Below are positions 40,031 through 48,603 of a stretch of 64,000 nt of DNA, piece by piece. The stretch covers positions 1-64,000 of the forward strand of contig NZ_QGGV01000009.1 of NCBI RefSeq assembly GCF_003148765.1, written 5' to 3'. Origin of the DNA: Silicimonas algicola (GTDB taxonomy: Bacteria; Pseudomonadota; Alphaproteobacteria; Rhodobacterales; Rhodobacteraceae). Numbering within the stretch: position 1 is the first letter of the stretch; every line of letters begins with the position of its first letter. A model generated the notes under the pieces. That model did no database searches, was not told where the DNA came from, and saw nothing but the letters and a program-made list of their open reading frames with translations. Both the position numbers and the translations under genes were made by a program.

Positions 40031-40252
40031 TCACTCCGGGACGTTGTCTATGCCTGAGCCGCCCCACGGATGACACCGTGCAATACGCCGAGCGGCAAGC
40101 CAGGCTCCCTTCACCGCGCCATGTCGTTCCAGCGCCTCAAGTGCATAGGCAGAACAGGTCGGTTGAAAGCGGCAGCCGTGTCCGACCCAAGGACTGAAAA
40201 CCAATCGATAGACTCGCACCGGGGCGGCAAAAGCTCGCGCGAGCGGGCTCAT
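40031..40252 (-). CDS. yidD: Membrane protein insertion efficiency factor YidD
   Basis: YidD (73 residues) is a small membrane-associated helper of YidC-dependent insertion. The signature [19 protein letters not shown] and the ending [14 protein letters not shown] are typical. Its start overlaps the rnpA stop by four bases. Unlike in most bacteria, yidC does not follow directly. Confidence 0.95.
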   Translation of the reverse strand: MSPLARAFAAPVRVYRLVFSPWVGHGCRFQPTCSAYALEALERHGAVKGAWLAARRIARCHPWGGSGIDNVPE

Positions 40253-40596
40253 GAGTGAAGGCGCTGCAGGGCCCGGACAAAGTCCTGGCGCATCTCGGAG
40301 AAGTCCCGGGTCGCTGTCACTTCGCGACGCCCGACGAGGACATAGTCGAACCCGTCCCTCCCATGCTCCGGCAATTCGAGGCGCGCGACCTCGCGAAGGC
40401 GTCGCTTGGCGCGGTTGCGCGCGACCGCATTGCCGACCTTCTTCGAGCAGGTGAAACCGACGCGAATGCCCGCTGCCTCGGCGTCCTGTCGGACCCGCGC
40501 CTGAAGATCGAAGCCCGGTGTCCGTTCGCGCCTTGCTGAAGAGGCTCGAACGAAATCCGCGCGCTGCGTCAGGATGTGCAGACCTTCAAAAGTCAT
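40249..40596 (-). CDS. rnpA: Ribonuclease P protein component
   Basis: RnpA (115 residues) is the protein subunit of RNase P, which trims tRNA 5-prime ends. The RNA-binding motif [13 protein letters not shown] (RNR motif) is intact. The ATG at 40596 is preferred over a TTG 18 bases upstream because GGGAG lies eight bases before it. It forms the usual rpmH-rnpA-yidD trio. Confidence 0.95.
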   Translation of the reverse strand: MTFEGLHILTQRADFVRASSARRERTPGFDLQARVRQDAEAAGIRVGFTCSKKVGNAVARNRAKRRLREVARLELPEHGRDGFDYVLVGRREVTATRDFSEMRQDFVRALQRLHS

Positions 40597-40710
40597 GATC
40601 CGCTCCCGATCCAAGGCGAAGTGGCGGCATCACATCCATACAGTGGCCGGACATGAGAAGACCGCCGGCAGTTTCCCGCGGCGGCCCTGATCTTACCCGA
40701 CCATCGACGC

Positions 40711-40848
40711 TCAGGCGCTCAGCGATTTCCGTCCGCGAGCGCGGCGGGCGTTCAGAACCCTGCGGCCGCCCTTTGTGGCCATGCGCGCGCGAAACCCGTG
40801 GCGCCGCTTGCGGACAAGGTTCGACGGTTGGAATGTGCGCTTCGACAT
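40711..40848 (-). CDS. rpmH: 50S ribosomal protein L34
   Basis: This 45-residue protein is read from the reverse strand: [20 protein letters not shown], then [20 protein letters not shown] and KSLSA. It is an almost consensus L34. It lies 114 bases upstream of rnpA and has a good promoter behind it at 40902-40930. Confidence 0.97.
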   Translation of the reverse strand: MSKRTFQPSNLVRKRRHGFRARMATKGGRRVLNARRARGRKSLSA

Positions 40849-40901
40849 AGCCAGTCTCCAGTCGTGGCCCGGATTCGGACCCAATTCTTTACGAAGCCCG
40901 G

Positions 40902-40930
40902 TCTCTAAGGGCTGGTTTCAGGCAAGTCAA
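40902..40930 (-). promoter_or_regulatory. Probable promoter of rpmH-rnpA-yidD
   Basis: On the reverse strand, TTGACT (40925-40930) and TAGAGA (40902-40907) are separated by 17 bases, about 54 bases upstream of the rpmH start. The rest of the 269-base region to the next gene on the + strand shows no gene. Confidence 0.55.
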
Positions 40931-41117
40931 CGCCTCCAGAGCGTCAAGCTGCAACATTCTGGGGGCCATCCTCCAGGAAATTGTTACAGGCAGGCCTGCC
41001 CTGCACCCTTTCTGGCCGCGGCGGCCTCTCCCCGGATCAAGGCAGCGTGATCTCGACGGTTTCGCCACAGCGAGTGCGCCATGTTCTGCTAGGTGCGGGT
41101 GTGGAAGGATACGTACG

Positions 41118-41852
41118 ATGACCGAGATGACCCAGGGAACCTCTGCCCGCGACGGCTGGATCAGGCGTCTGCCGTTGATCGCGGTCGTCATCGCTGCCGC
41201 CGTGGGTGTGCTGGCCTTCGGCGATACGCTCAGTTTCGAGACGCTGGCGCGCCATCACGAAACGCTCTCGGACACCCGGGATGCGCACTACGGACTCACT
41301 GCCCTGGCGTTCGTGGCGGCCTATATCTGCGTCGTGACCTTTTCGCTTCCCGGTGCGACGGTGGCGACCCTGACCGGCGGTTTCCTATTCGGCACATTCC
41401 CCGGCGTTGTGTTCAATGTTCTCGCTGCCACAGTTGGAGCGTCGCTTCTGTTCCTCGCCGCACGCTGGGGCGCGGGCGAGCGTCTGGCTGCGCGCATGGA
41501 CGTTTCGGACGGTGCGGTGAAGCGCCTGAAGGACGGCATCGATAACAACCAGTGGCCCATGCTTTTCCTGATCCGGCTGGTTCCGGCGGTGCCTTTCTTC
41601 GTCGCAAACCTGCTGCCGGCGCTCGTCGGCGTACCCTTGCATCGCTTCGTGATCTCGACCGCCCTCGGCATCGTCCCAGGCGCCCTGGTCTATACCTCGG
41701 TCGGTGCAGGGCTTGGAGAAGTCCTGGCGCGGGGCGAAACTCCGGATCTGGATGTCATCTTCGAGCCGCACATCCTTCTCCCGATCCTCGGCCTCTGTTG
41801 CCTCGCGGCTCTACCCCTTGTCGTGAACGCCGTCCGGGGGAAACGACTGTGA
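41118..41852 (+). CDS. TVP38/TMEM64-family (SNARE-associated-like) membrane protein
   Basis: This 244-residue inner-membrane protein has an N-terminal helix, then the DedA-like domain with the conserved pieces FSLPGATVATLTGGFLFG (residues 76-93) and FLIRLVPAVPFFVANLLPAL (residues 152-171). The function of the family is thought to involve lipid or solute handling but is not settled. Its stop overlaps the GTG start of the next gene (GTGA); the two are often adjacent or fused in other bacteria. Confidence 0.88.
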   Translation: MTEMTQGTSARDGWIRRLPLIAVVIAAAVGVLAFGDTLSFETLARHHETLSDTRDAHYGLTALAFVAAYICVVTFSLPGATVATLTGGFLFGTFPGVVFNVLAATVGASLLFLAARWGAGERLAARMDVSDGAVKRLKDGIDNNQWPMLFLIRLVPAVPFFVANLLPALVGVPLHRFVISTALGIVPGALVYTSVGAGLGEVLARGETPDLDVIFEPHILLPILGLCCLAALPLVVNAVRGKRL

Positions 41853-43228
41853 CCCGCATCGACACGGACCTCCTGGTCATAGGCGCCGGGTCCGGTGGCC
41901 TGTCCGTCGCCGCGGGTGCGGTCCAGATGGGCGCTCGGGTGGTCCTCCTGGAAGGCCACAAGATGGGCGGCGACTGCCTCAACTACGGTTGCGTGCCATC
42001 GAAGGCGCTTCTGTCTGAGGCGAAGCGCGCGCATCAGACCGGATCGGGCAACTATGCCGCCGCGATGGCCCACGTCGCGCGCGTGATTGAGACCATTGCG
42101 CCCGTCGACAGCCAGGAGCGGTTCGAGGGTTTGGGAGTCACGGTCATTCGCGAATTTGGCCGGTTCGTCAGTGATACCGAGGTTCAGGCGGGCGACACGA
42201 CCATCTCCGCGCGCCGCATCGTCCTCGCGACCGGCTCCTCGCCGCTCGTCCCTCCGATACCCGGTCTCGATGCAGTCCCCCACCTGACGAACGAGACGCT
42301 CTTCGATCTGCGTCAGAAGCCGGACCACCTGGTCATCATCGGCGGCGGTCCCATCGGGATCGAGATGGCGCAGGCTCATGTCCGTCTGGGCTGCGCTGTG
42401 ACCGTCATAGAGGGTGCCAAGGCGCTCGGACGCGAGGATCCGGAGGCCGCCGCTCTCGTGCTCGACACGCTTCGTCGCGAAGGGGTCACGATCCTCGAGG
42501 ATGCGAAGGCCGAGCAGGTCCGCCAGGACGGCGACCGGATCGTCGTCGAGACCTCGAAGGGTGCCGTCACGGGAAGCCACCTCCTTGTCGCGGTCGGTCG
42601 CAAGGTGAACCTCGACCGTCTCGACCTGAAGGTGGGCAATGTCGACCACGAAAAGGGCGTGTCGGTGGATACGGGGCTGCGCTCCAAGTCGAACAGGCGC
42701 GTCTACGCCGTCGGCGACGCCGCGGGCGGGATGCAATTTACCCACCTTGCGGGCTACCACGCCGGGGTGGTCATCCGCTCGATCCTCTTCAGCCTGCCGT
42801 CCAAGGCCAAGACGCACCACATCCCGCGCGTCACCTATTCCGAGCCGGAGCTCGCACAGGTGGGCATGACCGAGACCGAGGCGCGAGAAGCATACGGCGA
42901 CCGCGTGACCGTTGCCCGCTTCGACTACGACGAGAACGACCGCGCCATCGCCACCGGCCAGACTGCCGGCTTTGCCAAGGTGATGGTCGTCCGGGGCCGG
43001 CCTGTTGGAGCGACCATCGTGGGTGCCGAGGCGGGCGAACTGATCGGCCTCTGGGCCCTGGTTCTGGCCAACGGTCTGAAGATGAGCGCCGTCGCCAGCA
43101 TGGTTGCGCCCTATCCGACGCTCGGCGAGGTGAACAAGAGAGCCGCCGGGGCCTATTTCTCTCCCAAACTCTTTGGTAACCCTTGGGTGAAACGGGTCGT
43201 CGGGGCCGTGCAGCGGTTTCTGCCGTAG
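41849..43228 (+). CDS. Pyridine nucleotide-disulphide oxidoreductase (mercuric-reductase-like)
   Basis: This 459-residue flavoprotein starts with GTG at 41849, giving the FAD-binding LLVIGAGSGGLSVAAGAVQM. The redox-active pair is in GGDCLNYGCVPSKALL (CxxxxC). The NAD(P)-binding site is VIIGGGPIGIEMAQAH, and the dimerisation domain ends with GEVNKRAAGAYFSPKL. No mercury genes lie nearby and there is no C-terminal cysteine pair, so it is probably not a true MerA; the substrate is unknown. It is translationally coupled to the membrane protein before it. Confidence 0.9.
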   Translation: MTRIDTDLLVIGAGSGGLSVAAGAVQMGARVVLLEGHKMGGDCLNYGCVPSKALLSEAKRAHQTGSGNYAAAMAHVARVIETIAPVDSQERFEGLGVTVIREFGRFVSDTEVQAGDTTISARRIVLATGSSPLVPPIPGLDAVPHLTNETLFDLRQKPDHLVIIGGGPIGIEMAQAHVRLGCAVTVIEGAKALGREDPEAAALVLDTLRREGVTILEDAKAEQVRQDGDRIVVETSKGAVTGSHLLVAVGRKVNLDRLDLKVGNVDHEKGVSVDTGLRSKSNRRVYAVGDAAGGMQFTHLAGYHAGVVIRSILFSLPSKAKTHHIPRVTYSEPELAQVGMTETEAREAYGDRVTVARFDYDENDRAIATGQTAGFAKVMVVRGRPVGATIVGAEAGELIGLWALVLANGLKMSAVASMVAPYPTLGEVNKRAAGAYFSPKLFGNPWVKRVVGAVQRFLP

Positions 43229-43246
43229 GGCCCGGAGAAGGGGCTG

Positions 43247-44683
43247 ATGTTCAATTCGCTGTCCGGACGCTTCCTCGTGCTCACGATCCTGTTCGTGATG
43301 CTCGCCGAGGTGTTCATCTTCGTGCCGTCCATCGCGCGTTTCCGCCAGGACTACATGACGAACCGGCTCGAACGCGCGCAGATCGCGTCGCTGGCGCTTC
43401 TGGCCGACGACATGATCGACCCCGATCTGGAAACGGAGCTTCTGAAGAATGCGGGCGTCTACAACGTCGTGCTGCGCCGGGACGAGATGCGCGAGCTCGT
43501 CCTCAACTCCGACCTGCCGTCGCCGGTCGCCGCGACCTTCGACCTGCGCGCTCCGTCGTCGTGGTCACTGATCCGGGACGCGATCGCCTGCCTCCTCGAT
43601 CCCTCACCGCGTGTCGTGCGCGTGATCGGCCAACCCGTGCAGGATGCGGGTCTCCTGATCGAGATCACCATGCCGACGCAGCCGCTTCGCGCCGCGATGC
43701 TCGATTACGGCCTGCGCATCCTCGCACTCTCCGCCGTCATCTCCGTCGTGACGGCGGCACTCCTGTTCTTCGCCGTGCGCCAGTTCCTCGTGAAGCCTAT
43801 CAAGGGTGTCGTGTCGGCCATGAAGAGCTATGCGGCCGCGCCCGAGGACGCACGCCGGATCATCCAGCCCTCGGCGAGCGTGCGCGAACTGGCCGAGGCC
43901 GAGGCCGCGCTGAGATCGATGCAGACCGACCTGACCTCGATGCTGCGCCAGCGCGAGCGTCTCGCGGCGCTCGGCAGCGCCGTCGCCAAGGTCAGCCACG
44001 ATCTGCGGAACATCCTGGCCTCCGCTCAGCTTTTTGCCGACCGGATAGAGACCAGCGAGGATCCGGCCGTCGCACGACTGGCGCCGAAGCTCGTCAACTC
44101 CATCGGCCGCGCGGTGAACCTCTGCGAGTCGACGCTTGCCTTCGGGAAAGCCGAGGAGCCGCCGCCGGCGCTGTCGCAGGTGCGGCTCTCGGGAGTCGTG
44201 ACGGATGTCATCGAGGGCGAGAAGCTGTCCGACGAGGGCGGCGCCGTCGAGTTCGTTGACGAGGTCCCCTCCGGCCTCACGCTTCGCGCGGATCCCGAGC
44301 AGCTTTACCGTGTGCTATCGAACCTTGTCCGCAACGCGCGGCAGGCCATCACAGCAAAACGCGCGCCCGGCCGAGTGACCGTCTCGGCTGAGGAAGATGA
44401 CGAAAGCTGGCGGATCCGCATCGCCGACACTGGACCCGGACTTCCGCCTCGCGCTCGCGAGCATCTGTTCACGCCTTTTCAGGGCGGCGCCACGAAGGGC
44501 GGCGCGGGTCTGGGCCTCGCCATTGCGGCGGAACTAGTGAAGGGTCACGGTGGAAGTCTGACCCTCCGCTCGACAGGACCTGAAGGCACGCTGTTCGAGA
44601 TCCGTCTGCCCAAGAACGTCATCGGAATGGACCGCGCCGCAGAAGTCCGTCTTCCGTCGCCCAAGCGTGCCTCGGCCGAATAA
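43247..44683 (+). CDS. Membrane sensor histidine kinase
   Basis: This 478-residue protein has two membrane segments (RFLVLTILFVMLAEVFIFV near the start; ILALSAVISVVTAALLFFAV near 160-180), with a periplasmic sensor between. A HAMP-like stretch follows, then a HisKA box with the phospho-acceptor in KVSHDLRNILAS, and an ATPase domain with NLVRNARQAI and DTGPGLP ... GGAGLGLAIA. No response regulator is next to it. It lies 18 bases after the oxidoreductase gene, so it may be co-transcribed. Confidence 0.9.
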   Translation: MFNSLSGRFLVLTILFVMLAEVFIFVPSIARFRQDYMTNRLERAQIASLALLADDMIDPDLETELLKNAGVYNVVLRRDEMRELVLNSDLPSPVAATFDLRAPSSWSLIRDAIACLLDPSPRVVRVIGQPVQDAGLLIEITMPTQPLRAAMLDYGLRILALSAVISVVTAALLFFAVRQFLVKPIKGVVSAMKSYAAAPEDARRIIQPSASVRELAEAEAALRSMQTDLTSMLRQRERLAALGSAVAKVSHDLRNILASAQLFADRIETSEDPAVARLAPKLVNSIGRAVNLCESTLAFGKAEEPPPALSQVRLSGVVTDVIEGEKLSDEGGAVEFVDEVPSGLTLRADPEQLYRVLSNLVRNARQAITAKRAPGRVTVSAEEDDESWRIRIADTGPGLPPRAREHLFTPFQGGATKGGAGLGLAIAAELVKGHGGSLTLRSTGPEGTLFEIRLPKNVIGMDRAAEVRLPSPKRASAE

Positions 44684-44732
44684 CTTCCGCCTTGCAATGC
44701 CGGGACCGGGCCGCTACATCCGCTCCGTCCGC

Positions 44733-44809
44733 GCGCTGGTAGCTCAGTTGGATAGAGTACTTGACTACGAATCAAGGGGTCGGGGGTTCGAATCCTCCCC
44801 AGCGCGCCA
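44733..44809 (+). tRNA. tRNA-Arg(ACG)
   Basis: This 77-base gene folds as a complete cloverleaf: acceptor GCGCTGG/CCAGCGC, anticodon stem CTTGA/TCAAG with the loop CTACGAA (anticodon ACG), T arm GGGGG-TTCGAAT-CCTCC, discriminator G and an encoded CCA. ACG is read as ICG after deamination. The part from the anticodon loop to beyond the CCA is duplicated at 53812-53861, which marks this gene as the attachment target of the element to its right. Confidence 0.97.
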
Positions 44810-44813
44810 ATTT
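44764..44813. repeat. attL core, 50-bp direct repeat
   Basis: The copy begins in the anticodon loop (ACTACGAATC...) and runs through the T arm and CCA to GCCAATTT. It is identical over 50 bases with 53812-53861; the flanking bases differ on both sides. Confidence 0.95.
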
Positions 44814-44874
44814 ACAAAGCAAAAACAACTACTTAACCTGTTTGAGTTTTCGGCCCGCGCGTCACCATGGAGGT

Positions 44875-44895
44875 CGTGCTAGCGTCATGCTAGCC
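44875..44895. repeat. GCTAGC repeats at the left end
   Basis: Two GCTAGC palindromes (44878-44883, 44889-44894), preceded by GT and by AT respectively, lie just inside attL. The same hexamer occurs three times near the right end (53667, 53675, 53724). They may be arm-type sites for the integrase. Confidence 0.45.
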
Positions 44896-44958
44896 GCCGA
44901 AGCCATTGTTGGTCGCCAAGACCTTGTCCAAGAGTGGTTCCCAAGTTAGGAATCGCCA

Positions 44959-45330
44959 ATGGTCGCATTCCTTCGAACGGTACTCTTGATCTTTGTTCCG
45001 CCGTTAGCACTTCTCATTGTGTCCGGAATCGTGATTGGGATTCAGTACGCTTGGCACGGACCCAACTGGTTCACCGATTTTGCTGGGATGGCTGGCGGCA
45101 GCTATGCTGCCATCCATCTTGCCAAGGAAGTTGCAAAGTCAGCCAAGATGGGCTGGGCGCTGTATGCGTTTTTGTTCTGTCTGCTCTATTCTGGCTTGTG
45201 CTGGTTTGTCGTTCTTCAAGTCGGCGATGCTTCTCAGCTGCCGTTGGCCGTGGGTAGTCTTGTCGGCGCAATCGTTGGCCTGACCTTGGTACTCCAAGAG
45301 CTTCGGGAAGAACCTTCGACTGACGTGTAA
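44959..45330 (+). CDS. Small membrane protein of the island
   Basis: This 123-residue protein has three hydrophobic segments (VLLIFVPPLALLIVSGIVIG; LYAFLFCLLYSGLCWFVVLQ; LPLAVGSLVGAIVGLTLVL) joined by a short basic/amphipathic stretch HLAKEVAKSAKMGW, and an acidic end. No family is recognised. It is the first gene inside attL and reads away from the tRNA gene; a membrane-acting effector or an exclusion protein are possible but unproven. Confidence 0.65.
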   Translation: MVAFLRTVLLIFVPPLALLIVSGIVIGIQYAWHGPNWFTDFAGMAGGSYAAIHLAKEVAKSAKMGWALYAFLFCLLYSGLCWFVVLQVGDASQLPLAVGSLVGAIVGLTLVLQELREEPSTDV

Positions 45331-45463
45331 AAGCGCCCCGGACACATGTCCCGACGCGCTTTACCGTTGCGAGCGACACGGAGAGTAATCGCTGACGGCT
45401 TGCTCCGTTTGAATTGCGTCCGACGGTTGCCTATGGGACGTGCATGTGGCTTGCCTGTGCCGC

Positions 45464-45691
45464 TCAACACAAGCCTTCCTCTTCCCACCGGCGAAGGCAC
45501 CGCAGCACGCCGCCATCGCCCTTTTCGCCGAGCCAGTCGATCCGGTCCAAGGCGCCAGCTTCCACTTCTTCGTGTATCTGCGCCTGAAACGCGTCAAACG
45601 AACCGTGGGCGCGGGCGATGTGCGAGAGCCGGGGTCGCCGAGCATGTTCGAGGCGGGCGATCCGCGCCAAAAGCGACCTTGGGCTACCCAT
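45464..45691 (-). CDS. Small hypothetical protein of the island operon
   Basis: This open frame of 75 residues (MGSPRSLLARIARLEHARRP ... RRWEEEGLC) is charged and probably helical. It overlaps the end of the preceding gene by eight bases, which supports it as the last gene of the reverse operon. No domain is recognised. Confidence 0.5.
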   Translation of the reverse strand: MGSPRSLLARIARLEHARRPRLSHIARAHGSFDAFQAQIHEEVEAGALDRIDWLGEKGDGGVLRCLRRWEEEGLC

Positions 45692-45983
45692 CGTCTTTCA
45701 GCACTTTCAGTGTCGCACCGAGGCGCAGGGCGGCAGCGAGGTTCGAGTCCGCCTCGGCTTGCCGATCTTCGGCCGCTTCCAGACGGCGCTGGTGCAGCAA
45801 CTTCTGCTCGGTGGGCGTGATGGTGTTGTCGGGGTCGTCTCTCGCTACGACACTTTCGTTGCGCCAATGGCGACCATAAGCGAACGTCACTCCCCGATCC
45901 TCCTCCGCCGGCACAGGGCGAGGCGTCGGGACGGACACGCGGGCCGGGTCGAACCAGCGATCGGGCGGGGACGCGCGTCTCAT
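45684..45983 (-). CDS. Hypothetical protein of the island operon
   Basis: This 99-residue protein has a basic, proline-containing start (DRWFDPARVSVPTPRPVPAE) and a helical C-terminal part rich in Ala, Glu and Gln (LLHQRRLEAAEDRQAEADSN), perhaps a short coiled coil. Its ATG overlaps the stop of the gene before it (45980-45983). No family is recognised. Confidence 0.6.
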   Translation of the reverse strand: MRRASPPDRWFDPARVSVPTPRPVPAEEDRGVTFAYGRHWRNESVVARDDPDNTITPTEQKLLHQRRLEAAEDRQAEADSNLAAALRLGATLKVLKDDG

Positions 45984-46396
45984 GTCACGACCCCCATGCC
46001 CTGGAGCGTTTCCATCGCGTCGGCCCGGACTCTCGGGTCCGAGCTGTTGCGCAGTGCTTCGAGACAGGTCGTCTTGATGGCTTGGTACATTTCCTCCGCC
46101 TGTTCTGGCGTCTCTGTCGCAGCCAGTTCTTCCGCAAAGCTGAAGCGGAACACCGTCTCAACCTCACGTCGGGACAGACACAGCACCTTGATGACGACCG
46201 GGCGGTCAGCCCGGATGCGGTTCGCAAACGCAACAGCCAGCTTCACCGCCCGTTCGTAGTCGGTGATTGGCCAACTCCACGCGAACTTGCCGTGGACCAT
46301 GACCTCGACGAACAAGTCACCGGGGCTTGGCGGGAGCACGGCCACTACGTTGTGGCCCGGACCCCAAAGGTCGTGTTCTGAGACAGTGAACTTCAT
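45980..46396 (-). CDS. Hypothetical protein of the island operon
   Basis: This protein of 138 residues begins MKFTVSEHDLWGPGHNVVAV at 46396, where the ATG overlaps the DUF5681-type gene stop; the frame is open further upstream but only as antiphase sequence. It contains a strand-rich first half and a helical second half with FAEELAATETPEQAEEMYQA. No domain is recognised. Confidence 0.65.
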   Translation of the reverse strand: MKFTVSEHDLWGPGHNVVAVLPPSPGDLFVEVMVHGKFAWSWPITDYERAVKLAVAFANRIRADRPVVIKVLCLSRREVETVFRFSFAEELAATETPEQAEEMYQAIKTTCLEALRNSSDPRVRADAMETLQGMGVVT

Positions 46397-46827
46397 ATCG
46401 CTTTGGCCTCCAATACGATGATCCGTTCTTCCAACTCTTCGACCGCCCTTATCCCGGCGACCGAGTTGATGCACGCGATCAGGGCGCGGCCTGTGTCCAC
46501 GTCCAGTTTGCCCTCCGAGACGGCCAACAGGATTTGATTGGCCTGCCCCGAGAGGGGCAGTTCGGTGTCCAAGTCGAACTCAACGCGCTCGCCCGTGGAC
46601 TTGAGTGGGGGCGCGAGACGGGCCAGCGACATGCTCAAAGCCTGCATGTCGCCCGCCAGTGCGGCGTCTACCGCCGTCTGCACCAGTGCCTCGCCCTTGT
46701 CGCTGAAGATCTTCTGAAGCCGCTGCCGCTTGTCGATGATGCCCCTTGGTCGTCCCTTGGGGTTGGGCGACGGCATCCCCGGAAACCAGTGACCCGGCTT
46801 CGCTTCGTCTGTAGATGCGTCTGTCAT
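46393..46827 (-). CDS. DUF5681-type phage-associated protein
   Basis: This 144-residue protein carries the motif WFPGMPSPNPKGRPRGIIDK near residues 14-33, typical of DUF5681 proteins often found beside phage packaging genes. The rest is helical and acidic. A role in DNA packaging (a small-terminase-like function) is an inference only. It lies 29 bases after the 249-residue gene and overlaps the next one. Confidence 0.7.
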   Translation of the reverse strand: MTDASTDEAKPGHWFPGMPSPNPKGRPRGIIDKRQRLQKIFSDKGEALVQTAVDAALAGDMQALSMSLARLAPPLKSTGERVEFDLDTELPLSGQANQILLAVSEGKLDVDTGRALIACINSVAGIRAVEELEERIIVLEAKAI

Positions 46828-46856
46828 GGCGTTACCCTGATGTAATCGGACTGCGA

Positions 46857-47606
46857 TCAGGCGAGCTTCCGGTAGACCTCGGCGCTCGCGTTCCGCTTGG
46901 CGCGAACCTCGTGCGCTTTGACGTGACCGACGATGCGGGAGATGCCAGCTTTGTCTTTCTGGATGACCGGCACGGTGCCCACTGCCTTCAACATCTCGCG
47001 CAAAACCAGCGGCCCCCTGTTGTCGATGTGGTCCCGTGCTGCGATCAACGCCTTCAGCCGTTTCGCCGTCTCCGGCTTCACCAGCTCGTTGTAGCGGAGG
47101 GTGAAGAATTGGTGCATCTCCTTCGTAATGGCGGAAAGCATCGGGGACGCGCCGCAGACGGCGGACAGCACTTCCGTATCTTTGTCGACCAGCGCTTGCT
47201 CCAAAAGCTTGATGCGGTCTGGGCCAGCAGCCTTGATGTGCGCCCGGATCTCGCCGCTCACCATTTTGCTCCCCTCCTCCTTCACGCCAGCGGTCAGGTC
47301 CTTCTGGAGCGCGTTGATGGTCGTCGTGAAGCGCTTCGAGGTGCCGTCGAGCATCTTGGTCACCGCTGTGAGCTTGCTGTTCGCGTAGTCGTCGGTCTTA
47401 AGAAGCGCGGCTTCCGGCGTCAGTGTCGGGTCGGCAAACGCGGCATTGCGCATGTCGTGGACTGCGCCGATGAACTTGTAGGCGGCATCGAAGCATTCGA
47501 CTGCGCCAGACACGAACGTCGAGGTGTCGGCGTCCACTCCATCAAGGTTGTCGATGATCTGCGGGTGAAGGTCGACACTGACCCGCACGTCAATTTCAGT
47601 GTTCAT
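46857..47606 (-). CDS. Hypothetical protein, first gene of the reverse island operon
   Basis: This 249-residue protein is mainly helical (long runs such as TPEAALLKTDDYANSKLTAV and KEMHQFFTLRYNELVKPETA) with a basic C-terminus (HEVRAKRNASAEVYRKLA). No cysteine cluster, signal or membrane segment is visible beyond one cysteine pair in the middle. No family is recognised. A 340-base AT-richer region with likely promoters lies upstream. Confidence 0.65.
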   Translation of the reverse strand: MNTEIDVRVSVDLHPQIIDNLDGVDADTSTFVSGAVECFDAAYKFIGAVHDMRNAAFADPTLTPEAALLKTDDYANSKLTAVTKMLDGTSKRFTTTINALQKDLTAGVKEEGSKMVSGEIRAHIKAAGPDRIKLLEQALVDKDTEVLSAVCGASPMLSAITKEMHQFFTLRYNELVKPETAKRLKALIAARDHIDNRGPLVLREMLKAVGTVPVIQKDKAGISRIVGHVKAHEVRAKRNASAEVYRKLA

Positions 47607-47946
47607 GTTGTCCTCGTGGTGTCTGATAGGGCTATGACTGCACTGTTACGGTAGCGGATCTCGCCTTCGGTCAGCTAGGAATATTATTTAATGACAATGC
47701 CTTAGGTCGAGTTCGAGTGCGTGATTGGGAATATTCGGGTTGACCGTTCGCCAACCCCTTCAGGAGACCATTGCGCGCAGAATGGGGAAGCAATGTTTGA
47801 CTGTCCGCTTAGAGCCACCATCGCTCTCAACGTAAGTGCGTGATCAAAACCCTGTATCATGGCTGGTCGTCGCATCTAGATATGGTTTCCTTTGTGCTCG
47901 CCATTCGGTAAAGTGTAGATGTTGAACCACAGCGAGGGCTCGAAGG
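47607..47946. promoter_or_regulatory. Divergent control region inside the island
   Basis: This 340-base region separates the reverse operon from the forward DUF5343/HEPN pair. It is lower in GC than the core genome. It contains GGAATATTA near 47678-47686 and the palindrome GAATATTC at 47729-47736, which could be operator half-sites, and TTGACC at 47740-47745. No gene was accepted here. Confidence 0.4.
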
Positions 47947-48603
47947 TTGTCAGCGAAGTTGCCATACATGGCCTCTCCAGGAACTGTTAAGACAGTCTTG
48001 GACAAGATCATTGAAGCGAAGACGCCGGAGCGTTTTACGCAGGATTTCTTGGAAACCAAGCTTGGCGCCAAAGGTGGTAGCGCTAGGCCTATCATACCGC
48101 TGCTCAAGCGTATTGGCTTTCTCCAGCAAGACGGATCAACGACTGAATTATATCGAAAGTTTAGGAATACATCGACCTCGAAGGCGGCAATGGCGAAAGC
48201 GATAAAGCATGGGTATGCAGAGTTATTTGAGCGGAATGAATACGCTTACGAACTTCCCAAGCCAAAACTCCTTGAGCTCATAGGTGAAGTTTCTGGTGCG
48301 GAGAAAGGAAATTCGGCAGATGCTTTGACCGCTTCGACATTCTTGAATCTTAAAGAGTATGCCGACTTTGAAGATGATTTAGAGATGGATGATACTGCCG
48401 AAGTCGCTCAAGTTAACATCTCTCAAAACCTTCCTGCTTCAAATCATCATACGCCAATGGAGCAGACAGTGGCGACGCAACAGGGGGGCACGCCACTGAA
48501 TCTATCCTACACAATCAATCTCAATCTCCCAGAGACGGACGACATAAAAGTGTTCAATGCCATTTTCCAATCTCTGAACGAAAACATCCTGAAGCGAAAT
48601 TGA
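47947..48603 (+). CDS. DUF5343 family protein
   Basis: This 218-residue protein begins with a TTG at 47947 that keeps the family-like LPYMASPGTVKTVLDKIIEA and the following ERFTQDFLETKLG; starting at the ATG 21 bases later would remove the LPY motif. The N-terminal half looks like a winged-helix-type domain (IIPLLKRIGFLQQDGSTTEL); the second half is acidic and probably flexible. GC is clearly lower than in the surroundings. The stop overlaps the next start (TGATG), so the two are made together. Confidence 0.78.
   Translation: MSAKLPYMASPGTVKTVLDKIIEAKTPERFTQDFLETKLGAKGGSARPIIPLLKRIGFLQQDGSTTELYRKFRNTSTSKAAMAKAIKHGYAELFERNEYAYELPKPKLLELIGEVSGAEKGNSADALTASTFLNLKEYADFEDDLEMDDTAEVAQVNISQNLPASNHHTPMEQTVATQQGGTPLNLSYTINLNLPETDDIKVFNAIFQSLNENILKRN

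Noticed and set aside
41849-43228. True mercuric reductase
   Set aside because: There is no MerA-type C-terminal cysteine pair, no heavy-metal domain and no mer neighbours; it is kept as a general disulphide oxidoreductase.
47844-48107. Reverse open frame over the DUF5343 start
   Set aside because: Its sequence is antiphase to the DUF5343 gene, has no domain, and the forward gene matches a known family.
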